Shown: piece after piece, positions 1-6,765 of the stretch
Layout: each line of letters opens with the position of its first letter
Position numbering within the stretch: the first letter of the stretch is position 1
Assembly: GCA_015232795.1 (NCBI GenBank)
Contig: JADFYX010000111.1
Coordinates: 1-7,385, forward strand
Direction: 5' to 3'
Origin: Magnetococcales bacterium
GTDB taxonomy: Bacteria > Pseudomonadota > Magnetococcia > Magnetococcales > JADFYX01
DNA: 7,385 nucleotides
Translations under genes and position numbers: made by a program
Notes under the pieces: generated by a model
Seen by the model: the letters and a program-made list of their open reading frames with translations, nothing else
Databases searched by the model: none
What the model was told of the DNA's origin: nothing

Positions 1-1
1 T

Positions 2-2047
2 GCACTACATAAAGCGATTTCATTTCATAGTGTTGGTCAGCTGGATGAAGCAATACATTGGTATAAAAAAACTCTTGAAATAAATCCTGTAGATACAACT
101 TCCCTCTCTAATATGGGAGCTGCACTGCAAAGTCAGGGTAGACAAGAAGAGGCTATCGCCTGTTATCAAAAAGCAATAGCTATTAAACCCGATTATGCGA
201 ATGCCTACTCCAACCTTGGCGTTACTTTACTTGAGCAAGGCAAACTAGTTGAAGCTATAAGTTTGCTAAAAAAAGCAACAGCCATTAAACCTGATTATGC
301 TGAGGCTTTCTCAAACCTTGGCAATGCTCAGCGTAAACATGGGGAGTTGGAAGATGCAATTTATAGTTGCAAAAAAGCTATAGCCATTAAGCCAGATTAT
401 GCTGAAGCTTTTTCCAACCTTGGCAGCTGCCTAAAAGAGCAAGATAAGCTTGACGAAGCCATTAGCTGCTTTGTAAAGGCTATCACTTTTAAACCAGATT
501 ATGCTGAAGCATACTCTAATTTAGGTGTTGCACTCCATGAACAAGGAAAATTTGCTGAAGCTATTATAAAATACCAAAAAGCTATTGCTATTTTGCCGAA
601 TTATGCCGAAGCATACTCTAACCTTGGCTTTTCCCTACAAGAACAAGGAGAACTTGATGAATCTGTGCGGATTTTACAACAAGCAATAGCCATTAAACCT
701 AACTATGCAGAAGCATACTCCAATCTTGGTGTTACTTTTCAAGATCTTGGTAAATTTGATGACGCTATTAAATGCTTCAAAAAAGGTATTGCTTTAAAGC
801 CAGATTTTACCCATTGCCACAATCAACTTATATGCTGTCTCGATATGTATGTAGACGTATCTGACGAACAGCCTTATACTGAGCGCAAGAAATGGGCAGA
901 GCAACACGCAACCCCACTGCAAGTTCATTGGTCTACTTTTACAAATATTCCAGACCCTACAAAAAAACTGCGTATTGGTTATGTGGGTGCTGATTTCAAA
1001 CACCATTCAGCAGCCCACATATTTGGGCCTATGTTGTTAAATTTTGATGCAGAACAGTTTCAGATATTTTGTTATGCAGGCAATACTTTAGAAGATGACC
1101 TTACAGAACAATTTAAAGAAAAATCAACTCGTTGGTTGCAAACTTCACGAATGGATGATGAAGCTCTTGCAAAAGAGATAAAAAATGACGGTATTGATAT
1201 ACTTGTTGACCTTGCTGGTCACACTATAGGAAACCGTTTATTGACTTTTGCCAGAAAACCAGCCCCTATCCAAATAAATGCTTGGGGTTATCCTTTTGGA
1301 ACTGCCATGGAAGCTATGGATTATATCTTTGCAGACCCTTTTTTCATTCCTCATTCAGAACACAACAAATATACAGAGCAGATTATAAATATCCCCTGTG
1401 TTATTCATATGCAGAAAGTCAATACCTTTCCAGATGTAACTGACCCTCCTTCATGTCAAAATGGCTATATTACCTTTGGTGCTTTTAATCGTCTGAAAAA
1501 ATACAACGATTCCTTATTTACTTTATGGGCTGAGATATTACGTCATATTCCCACAGCAAAATTAATATTCAAAACTCCGAAATTAGATTCATCAATGCAA
1601 GTTAAAAAGATACAGGTATTTTTTATGAGTCTGGGAATTTCTAAAAGTCGTCTTATTTTTATTGGTAAAACATCCCGTTATGATCACCTAAAAGCTCATG
1701 AACAGATAGATATCATGTTGGACCCTTTTCCCCATAATAGCGGTATGACAGCTTTAGAAGCATTACGTATGGGAGTACCCGTATTAAATTGTGAAACAAA
1801 GATACGGGGCCCTATAAGTTCTACAATGCTTAATATTTTGGGAATAGATGAGTGGCGTACAAAATCTGAGGAAGAATATGTTGCAAAAGCTGTATTGTTT
1901 GCTAGTGACATCAAGCTTTTAAAAACCATTCGCCATCAGTTGCGCAACCGTTTTGATAATTCAGTACTGGGTAATTCTCAGCTATATACCCAGGAAGTTG
2001 AAGCTGTCTATCGAAAAATCTGGAAAAAATGGTGTGCTACCCAATGA
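2..2047 (+). CDS. TPR-containing O-linked GlcNAc transferase-like (GT41/SPINDLY family) protein, 5' end outside window
   Basis: Probable cytoplasmic glycosyltransferase that moves a sugar from a nucleotide-sugar to Ser/Thr of protein targets, which the TPR superhelix would recruit. The frame is open from base 2. The first Met (base 113) lies inside a TPR and has no ribosome site, so the true start is upstream. Numbered from that Met, TPR units run to residue 237 and the GT41 domain fills about 285-640. Visible GT41 marks are GYVGADFKHH (288-298, His298 aligning with the OGT His498 position), DLAGHT (366-371), KPAPIQINAWGYP (382-394), FNRLKK (458-463, Lys463 aligning with OGT Lys842) and the PHNSGMTALEALRMGVPV stretch (539-556). 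The C-terminus looks natural, ending in the usual basic helix at a TGA. It converges with the sulfotransferase gene and appears more AT-rich than the flagellar genes. Family assignment is firm; the acceptor (possibly flagellin, given the neighbours) and the sugar are inference. Confidence 0.93.
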   Translation, partial: ALHKAISFHSVGQLDEAIHWYKKTLEINPVDTTSLSNMGAALQSQGRQEEAIACYQKAIAIKPDYANAYSNLGVTLLEQGKLVEAISLLKKATAIKPDYAEAFSNLGNAQRKHGELEDAIYSCKKAIAIKPDYAEAFSNLGSCLKEQDKLDEAISCFVKAITFKPDYAEAYSNLGVALHEQGKFAEAIIKYQKAIAILPNYAEAYSNLGFSLQEQGELDESVRILQQAIAIKPNYAEAYSNLGVTFQDLGKFDDAIKCFKKGIALKPDFTHCHNQLICCLDMYVDVSDEQPYTERKKWAEQHATPLQVHWSTFTNIPDPTKKLRIGYVGADFKHHSAAHIFGPMLLNFDAEQFQIFCYAGNTLEDDLTEQFKEKSTRWLQTSRMDDEALAKEIKNDGIDILVDLAGHTIGNRLLTFARKPAPIQINAWGYPFGTAMEAMDYIFADPFFIPHSEHNKYTEQIINIPCVIHMQKVNTFPDVTDPPSCQNGYITFGAFNRLKKYNDSLFTLWAEILRHIPTAKLIFKTPKLDSSMQVKKIQVFFMSLGISKSRLIFIGKTSRYDHLKAHEQIDIMLDPFPHNSGMTALEALRMGVPVLNCETKIRGPISSTMLNILGIDEWRTKSEEEYVAKAVLFASDIKLLKTIRHQLRNRFDNSVLGNSQLYTQEVEAVYRKIWKKWCATQ
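8..823 (+). repeat. Eight consecutive 102-bp TPR-coding units
   Basis: Units of exactly 34 codons start at bases 8, 110, 212, 314, 416, 518, 620 and 722 with no indels. Seven of them open with N-[LM]-G and carry the helix B core K-A-I-A-I-K-P-[DN]-Y-A-E-A-[YF]-S or a close variant. The first unit (8-109) is more divergent, and the array may continue upstream of the window. Neighbouring units are nearly identical as protein in helix B and the turn but differ at many third codon positions (for example aaacctgattatgc against aagccagattatgc). That argues for conserved protein sequence rather than very recent DNA duplication. Confidence 0.92.
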
Positions 2048-2384
2048 TATTACAGGGCTTATTTATGCTATCAACTTGCATATCAACGAAGAAATGGTTT
2101 TAGTTTCTCATAGTATATACGGGTATATTTTTCTTTTACACCTCGGTGAATATGGGCAATTGAATCTCCAAGGTCTGACTTTGGCATACATATAAGCTCT
2201 GAAATCACAGTGAGCCCCTCCTCGGTGATGTGGCAACCCTTATCTGGACAGTTTTCTAAGCTGACAAACGGAACTCCTTATCACTGTCATGGGGGAAGCC
2301 TATACCTAATCTGGAAATAGAGCAATAACTCTGAAATATTTCAATGAATTCTCAAATGGCGATTCGATCTCTTTACAAATCTGT
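2048..2384. other. Convergent intergenic region (337 bp)
   Basis: This is the gap between the stop codons of the glycosyltransferase (+) and the sulfotransferase (-). I see no strong GC-rich terminator for either gene. It holds a 64-codon open frame on the minus strand (2083-2277, listed separately). A second stretch of 26 sense codons (2309-2386) continues past the sulfotransferase stop in a shifted frame and ends at a TAG (2306-2308). There is also a perfect 12-bp palindrome tgaaatatttca (2332-2343), and the 9-mers cctcggtga and ctctgaaat each occur twice. The mix suggests decayed coding sequence rather than a designed regulatory region. Confidence 0.5.
2083..2277 (-). pseudogene. Possible gene remnant or small ORF of unknown function
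   Basis: Minus-strand open frame of 64 codons between a TAA (2278-2280) and a TGA (2083-2085). It reads as protein-like sequence: a Cys/His-bearing patch (ENCPDKGCHITEEG, residues 8-21), then an amphipathic, charged C-terminal part ending EKYTRIYYEKLKPFLR. The only Met codon (2185-2187) would give just 34 residues and has no convincing ribosome site. An AAGGAG sequence does lie at the upstream end (2275-2280) but leads to no ATG, GTG or TTG in this frame. I do not recognise the family. The likeliest reading is the 3' end of a decayed gene pointing the same way as the flagellar operon; a chance open frame is the alternative. Confidence 0.3.
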
Positions 2385-4028
2385 TCAATATTTTTTATAG
2401 GCTCCCAAACTCTCTATCAAAGGCTGGAGATACCTTTCATAATTCTTCCAACGCTGCTTGGATTTAGTATGAATTTGCTGCCTTACTTGCCAGTGGCTTG
2501 CTGTGTTTACCGTGCGTTTTTCTTTGTGGGGTTTAAGGCACTTTTCATCCCAGGGGAGGTCTAGAAACTCTATTAGGTTTTTGCTCTCTTTTTTGGGGTT
2601 GGAGACTAGCTCTTCGTAGTTTACTTCATGGAACTTTAAGCTTAGGTTATCCTGCCAATATTCCATAATTTCGGCATACAGGGAATAATAACAGCCAAGA
2701 TCTGCGAGATCGTTTGTGTAGCTTAGGTTGCTTGTGAAGTCTTGAAAATATATGGACAAACAGGCGTCTTGGGGTTGGCGTTTGCAGTGGATTATTCTTG
2801 CATTGGGAAACAGTATGTTGATCATGCCCAGGTAGAAATAGTTGTGGGGCATTTTGTCGGAAATTCGCTTATACTCTTCTGATCCTGCTATACGTAACAG
2901 CTCCGCCTCAAATTCTTCTGCTAGCTCTTTCGCCATGGCTTGGTTTAGCTGGCTTACAGCTTCTGGATATATATTGTTAAAGTTATACCTTTGGGAGAGG
3001 TTGGCTGCTGATTGACTTAACCATGTTAACTCCCCTGCCCCAAATACTTTTGGGTGGCTTGCGATAATCTGCTCTACCAGTGATGTTCCAGACCGATACA
3101 TACCGACAATAAAAACTGGTCGTTCTGATTGCGAACCTACAATGGAGAAATTTTTTAAAAATTCGGGACTAAATGCATTTTTTATGCGGGCAAAATAGGT
3201 GGCGTAGACTGTTTTATCAAAAGCTCGCCCCATTTTTTTACGGATATCATTACCCTTTTTATACTGGGCAAAAGCTAGATCAAACCCCTTACAATCGTTA
3301 TAAGCTTTACCCAGTGCAAAGCGCAAACCGGCCTCATCATGCTCACTTAAACCACCTTTATCAACCACCTCTTGGGCTAAAACCAGATCTGGATGATCTA
3401 TATTGCTGTATTTTATCGAGGACATCAATCCAGAATGGGCCTGTCCGTGGCTTGGATTAATCTTTATTGCCTGCCGATACCACTTAGCAGCCTCTTGGGA
3501 TCGCCCTGTTATAGATAGGGCATCACCAAGATTGGTAAGAGGATCTAAAGCTTGGGGATATTTTTCAACACATTGTTGCAAAACCTCGATAGCCTCTTGG
3601 GCCTGTCCAACATGCGCCAAAGAAACCCCTAAACTGTTTTCAACCTGTTGATCGTCCGGCTGAATAGCCAAAAAGCCTCTGAAATGCTTTGTCGCTGCTA
3701 AAAAATCACCACGATCAAAACAACAAAGCCCCAGAAGCCTTAGAGCTATAGGTCTTGCAGGATCTCTTTGCAGAGCATTTTGAAAATGGGGTATAGCCTT
3801 TACATATTCTTGCTCTAAAAAAGCTACCCGCCCCAACCATTCATGGATACCTGCATGTTGTTTATGAATTGGCAGAAATGTGTTAAGGGTAGAGTTGGCT
3901 ACATCAAACTGCTCTGCCTCACAGAGAAGCTGTGTTAAATCATAGAGATACTGAACATTTTCGGGATGGGTACAGCAAAGATCCAATGCCTCAGTCAATC
4001 GCTCTTCCATAATTGGTGGTAATGGCAT
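2385..4028 (-). CDS. TPR-repeat sulfotransferase (Sulfotransfer_3-like, TPST-like)
   Basis: Predicted PAPS-dependent sulfotransferase of 547 residues with no signal peptide or membrane segment. The N-terminal half has four clear TPRs (about 62-197) and a weaker one before them; the catalytic domain spans about 300-545. The 5'-phosphosulfate loop is PVFIVGMYRSGTSLVEQ (304-320), followed by HPKVFGAGEL (325-334). Arg312 and Glu333 line up with the catalytic Arg and Glu of tyrosylprotein sulfotransferases. The 3'-phosphate region is NARIIHCKRQPQDACLSIYF (409-428). The end, WKNYERYLQPLIESLG, is typical of the family. Tyr311 stands where Pro is usual. The gene begins 24 nt after the fliP stop, so it is probably co-transcribed with the flagellar block. 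Neither the first Met nor Met7 has a clear Shine-Dalgarno site, so the start is uncertain by six residues and coupling to fliP translation is possible. Family is confident; the substrate is unknown. Confidence 0.9.
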   Translation of the reverse strand: MPLPPIMEERLTEALDLCCTHPENVQYLYDLTQLLCEAEQFDVANSTLNTFLPIHKQHAGIHEWLGRVAFLEQEYVKAIPHFQNALQRDPARPIALRLLGLCCFDRGDFLAATKHFRGFLAIQPDDQQVENSLGVSLAHVGQAQEAIEVLQQCVEKYPQALDPLTNLGDALSITGRSQEAAKWYRQAIKINPSHGQAHSGLMSSIKYSNIDHPDLVLAQEVVDKGGLSEHDEAGLRFALGKAYNDCKGFDLAFAQYKKGNDIRKKMGRAFDKTVYATYFARIKNAFSPEFLKNFSIVGSQSERPVFIVGMYRSGTSLVEQIIASHPKVFGAGELTWLSQSAANLSQRYNFNNIYPEAVSQLNQAMAKELAEEFEAELLRIAGSEEYKRISDKMPHNYFYLGMINILFPNARIIHCKRQPQDACLSIYFQDFTSNLSYTNDLADLGCYYSLYAEIMEYWQDNLSLKFHEVNYEELVSNPKKESKNLIEFLDLPWDEKCLKPHKEKRTVNTASHWQVRQQIHTKSKQRWKNYERYLQPLIESLGAYKKY

Positions 4029-4052
4029 TGGTAGATTTAACCGAAGAATGGA

Positions 4053-4835
4053 CTATTTAAAAGATTGCACCAAGGAGCCGACCACCAATGCCCAACCATC
4101 TACCAACACAAAAAGTATCAGTTTAACCGGCATTGAGATAACCAGAGGAGGCAACATCATCATACCCATGGACATAACCACACTAGCAACCACCATATCG
4201 ATGATGAGAAACGGCAAGTAGATCATAAAGCCTATTTGAAAGGCGGTTTTTAGCTCTGAAACCATAAAAGCAGGAACAACCAGACGTAGAGGAACCTCAT
4301 CTGGGCTTTGAGCCTTGGTAACACCAGAAAGCCGCATAAATAGCTCGAGATCTTTCTCTCTGGTCTGACGCAACATAAAGCTTTTTATGGGTGCTGCCAC
4401 TCTATCCCAGGCTTGCTCTTCGTTGATCTGCTTATCAAAGTAGGGGCGCAAACCATTTTCATAAACCCGATCAAAAACCGGACCCATAACAAAAAATGTG
4501 ATAAAAAGAGCCAGAGAGATGAGAACCTGATTGGGAGGTTGACCCTGCAAGCCCATGGCTTGCCGCACAAAGGAGAGGACCACCACAACTCTGGTGAACG
4601 ACGTTACCATCACCAACAGGCCCGGAGCCAGAGAGAACAGTGTTAAAAATGCAAGGATTTGCAGACCAGTACCCACTTGATCGGGGTCTGCTGTTCCCAC
4701 AGCTTCACCAGTGGAAAATTTTACACCAGGCAGGGTGATATCAGCAGCAAAAGCTGGTTGCAAACTATAGCATAAAATAATGGGAATAATTAAGAGTGCC
4801 AGCCAGAAACTGGAACGAACCACTAAACTCTTCAC
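4053..4835 (-). CDS. fliP: Flagellar type III export gate protein FliP
   Basis: Integral inner-membrane protein of the flagellar export gate, forming the FliP-FliQ-FliR channel through which rod, hook and filament subunits pass. At 260 residues it is full length. It has a cleavable signal peptide (hydrophobic 10-25, likely cleavage after AFA, 28-30) and hydrophobic segments near 58-79, 103-122, 196-220 and 230-253. Diagnostic stretches are LLVMVTSFTRVVVVLSFVRQ (73-92), MGLQGQPPNQVLISLALF (94-111) and MVSELKTAFQIGFMIYLPF (191-209). The GMMMLPP stretch (224-230) contains the Met triplet (225-227) that forms the gate loop in Salmonella FliP. The start codon is GTG, and its GTGA overlaps the fliO stop; AAGGAG lies 8 nt upstream. 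The gene after it is a sulfotransferase instead of fliQ. Confidence 0.97.
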   Translation of the reverse strand: MKSLVVRSSFWLALLIIPIILCYSLQPAFAADITLPGVKFSTGEAVGTADPDQVGTGLQILAFLTLFSLAPGLLVMVTSFTRVVVVLSFVRQAMGLQGQPPNQVLISLALFITFFVMGPVFDRVYENGLRPYFDKQINEEQAWDRVAAPIKSFMLRQTREKDLELFMRLSGVTKAQSPDEVPLRLVVPAFMVSELKTAFQIGFMIYLPFLIIDMVVASVVMSMGMMMLPPLVISMPVKLILFVLVDGWALVVGSLVQSFK

Positions 4836-5305
4836 ACAGAACTCTCCTTGGCGGTTTGCATATCTTCTTTGCTCATCTCAGCCAACAGAGAGACATGTTC
4901 TTTGGTTACACCAACCAACCAAGCCCGTGACCCTACGCTAATGAGACGAACTCCAACACCAGGAGCCAGATTATGACCATCTTCAACACGAATCAAACCA
5001 CTTGTCCCCATTCGCGGTTGAAATCGTTTGCCTAGACGAATCACCGCAACAGCAAAGACCATGAGAATAAGAAGATAACCTGCGACCTCCAACCCCTCTT
5101 GCAAGAGATCAATAGGTTCAACTGCCACTTTACCAACCACAGCATCATCAGCAGCGGTGGCTGCAAAAAGAGGGCGGACATAGAAGCTGCCCGCCATAAA
5201 AATAAAAAGCAATATCAACTTGTAGCAATCCCCAACAGCAGACAGAAACCTTCTTACCGACAGAGTCATAAGAAAGTTTTGCGCCATCACAGGACTAAAA
5301 CTCAT
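4832..5305 (-). CDS. fliO: Flagellar assembly protein FliO
   Basis: Small, poorly conserved bitopic membrane protein that helps assemble and stabilise FliP in the export gate. The call rests on position between fliN and fliP plus topology. Of 157 residues, 28-48 form a hydrophobic segment ending in LFA that resembles a signal peptide, 73-91 (VAGYLLILMVFAVAVIRLG) is a transmembrane helix, and about 92-145 is a small cytoplasmic domain. That domain has the FliO-type pattern of a basic patch after the helix, a Gly-rich turn (APGVGVRLISVGSRAWLVGV, 114-133) and a beta-rich core. The ATG shares one base with the fliN stop (TGATG), and GGAG lies 11 nt upstream. Met7 and Met13 are alternative starts, since about 27 residues before the first hydrophobic segment is long for a signal peptide. 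Confidence 0.85.
   Translation of the reverse strand: MSFSPVMAQNFLMTLSVRRFLSAVGDCYKLILLFIFMAGSFYVRPLFAATAADDAVVGKVAVEPIDLLQEGLEVAGYLLILMVFAVAVIRLGKRFQPRMGTSGLIRVEDGHNLAPGVGVRLISVGSRAWLVGVTKEHVSLLAEMSKEDMQTAKESSV
4844..4849 (-). promoter_or_regulatory. Ribosome binding site that fixes the GTG start of fliP
   Basis: AAGGAG lies within the 3' end of fliO, with 8 nt between it and the GTG at 4833-4835. It supports the non-ATG start and the GTGA overlap, an arrangement usual for translational coupling. Confidence 0.75.
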
Positions 5306-5697
5306 CAGCGCAAATTCTCCAACCGCTCACTCAAAGAGACAATATCGGTAATACGAATGCCCAACTTGTCTTTAATCATGACCACTTCACCAAAGGCCAT
5401 AAGACGGTTGTTTACATGAATTTCCAGTGGATCATCAGCCTCTTTATCCAGCTCTATTAGAGAACCTTTATTGAGTTTAAGAAGATCCCTGACCTGCATT
5501 TGCAGTTGTCCCAACCTAATTGAGACCTCCAGAGGAACATCCATGAGTAGTTCCAAGTTTTTTGGAACACCATCAGAACCAACTTCATTGCTAGGTTCAG
5601 GCTCGTCTACCTCAATGTCGCCACCAAGATCAGCACCACCTAAAAGATCCTCATTAATATCACTCATGCCATCTTCAGCAAAATTCTCTTCTGCCAT
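5305..5697 (-). CDS. fliN: Flagellar motor switch protein FliN
   Basis: C-ring component that, with FliM and FliG, forms the rotor switch and also docks the FliH-FliI export complex. It has 130 residues, near the usual size. Residues 1-45 are acidic, Gly-rich and probably disordered; 46-130 are the SpoA (SPOA/CheC-like) domain. Diagnostic sequence includes LLMDVPLEVSIRLG (50-63), VRDLLKLNKGSLIELDK (69-85), the VNNRLMAFGEVV loop (95-106) and the C-terminal GIRITDIVSLSERLENL (113-129). GGAG (5705-5708) lies 7 nt before the ATG and favours this start over Met11. The gap to fliM is 44 nt, and the stop overlaps the fliO start by one base, so translation of fliN and fliO is probably coupled. Confidence 0.97.
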   Translation of the reverse strand: MAEENFAEDGMSDINEDLLGGADLGGDIEVDEPEPSNEVGSDGVPKNLELLMDVPLEVSIRLGQLQMQVRDLLKLNKGSLIELDKEADDPLEIHVNNRLMAFGEVVMIKDKLGIRITDIVSLSERLENLR

Positions 5698-5741
5698 GTC
5701 AGCTCTCCAGGATTTTTACTAAAATAAATTTAGATTGACCG

Positions 5742-6743
5742 TTAATCATCATCATGCACAATCCGAGTTACTCGGACCGCCCGTTTACCATCAATAACTC
5801 CAGCCAAACCTTTAAACTTGGTGATGCCCTCCACATCGATTGACATCTCCTCAGACATATCATGGCTCAAGGTGATAATATCACCTTTTTTCAGGTTGAT
5901 CATGTCTCCAACGCTCATCTCCTCTTTGGAGATAACCGGTGCTACAGACAATGGCACCATTCCCAATTCATGGGTCAAAGATTCCATCCAAGCTGTAGAG
6001 CCTTCTACCTTATCTTTCTGTTGGAAGCCAACTTTCAACTGCTGCTTGAATAGCTCCAAGATAACAGATGGATAACAGATGGTCAAAACACCTTCCGCAT
6101 CTCCCACTTCAATGGTAAAGCTGATTAAGAAAACTGTCTCGTCAAGTGGCATAACTGCGGCAAACTGGGGTTGATTCTCCCAGCGAGTTAATATCAGGTT
6201 AAAGGATTCATCAAGCTTTTTCCAGGAGAGTTCAATCTGCTCCCGTGTTACATCCATAATTCTATCAATCACCTTCATTTCAAAAGGTGAAAAATTTCTA
6301 AATGGTCGTTCGGAATCCCCTACTCCACCGAAAAAACCTTCCAGAATCTGGTACATGATCTCACCATCAATAGAGATTAGAGCCATGGATTGGGAGGGTT
6401 CGACCCTTAGAATATTGATAAAAATAGGTGGATCTAGGGCGTGGAGAAAACGTCCGAAGATTTGGTTTGTTGTCATTTTGGGCTGGACATGAACTTCACG
6501 ACCAACCTTCTGACTCATTTTGAAAGAGAGCTGTGATGCTAGATGTTCGTTGATTAGATCCAAGCCTGGCAGTGCGCCGGCTCGAATGGCTGTTTTTTGC
6601 CCAAAGAAAAAGGAGGTGACCGAATCATCATCGACTGCGGCATCACTGGGGAGATCGTCATCAACCTCATCTAGGTCGATGGACCCCTCCTCCAGCCCCC
6701 TCATCAGGGCATCAATCTCTTCAGCTGATAATATCTGCGTCAT
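5742..6743 (-). CDS. fliM: Flagellar motor switch protein FliM
   Basis: C-ring protein that binds phosphorylated CheY and passes the signal to FliG to change motor rotation. Its 333 residues match the family. In order: the CheY-binding peptide ILSAEEIDALM (4-14), an acidic linker (about 17-41), the CheC-like middle domain (about 50-240) with the conserved FFGGVGDS turn (137-144; GGxG at 139-142 binds FliG), and a C-terminal SpoA domain (about 250-330) that pairs with FliN. The LSFKMSQKVGREVHVQP stretch (72-88) is also typical. The gene lies 22 nt after fliL. Upstream GGATG is a weak ribosome site at suitable distance. The intact N-terminal peptide implies a CheY-controlled motor. Nothing looks truncated; the last residues are an Asp run. 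Confidence 0.98.
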   Translation of the reverse strand: MTQILSAEEIDALMRGLEEGSIDLDEVDDDLPSDAAVDDDSVTSFFFGQKTAIRAGALPGLDLINEHLASQLSFKMSQKVGREVHVQPKMTTNQIFGRFLHALDPPIFINILRVEPSQSMALISIDGEIMYQILEGFFGGVGDSERPFRNFSPFEMKVIDRIMDVTREQIELSWKKLDESFNLILTRWENQPQFAAVMPLDETVFLISFTIEVGDAEGVLTICYPSVILELFKQQLKVGFQQKDKVEGSTAWMESLTHELGMVPLSVAPVISKEEMSVGDMINLKKGDIITLSHDMSEEMSIDVEGITKFKGLAGVIDGKRAVRVTRIVHDDD

Positions 6744-6765
6744 AATTCATCCAAAATTGGCAATT

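Noticed and set aside
794..1006. Minus-strand open frame inside the glycosyltransferase gene
   Set aside because: It lies antisense to well-conserved TPR/GT41 coding sequence and its translation resembles no protein; it is a shadow.
2115..2140. Possible terminator: atatac-gg-gtatat followed by a T-rich tract
   Set aside because: The arms are short and almost all A-T, and the loop is only 2 nt (4 nt if the closing pair opens). Too weak to call, although the T-rich tract is on the correct side for the glycosyltransferase gene.
1953..2195. Plus-strand 80-codon frame overlapping the end of the glycosyltransferase
   Set aside because: Its first 95 bases are the shifted frame of the GT41 C-terminus, no ribosome site precedes it, and the minus-strand frame over the rest looks more protein-like.
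2332..2343. Perfect palindrome tgaaatatttca
   Set aside because: Very AT-rich with no loop and no T-tract, and expected by chance in such sequence; not a terminator and no recognised operator.
5099..5419. Plus-strand 106-codon frame across fliO and fliN
   Set aside because: Antisense to two confident genes; composition (Lys/Arg/His/Ser rich) is typical of a shadow frame.
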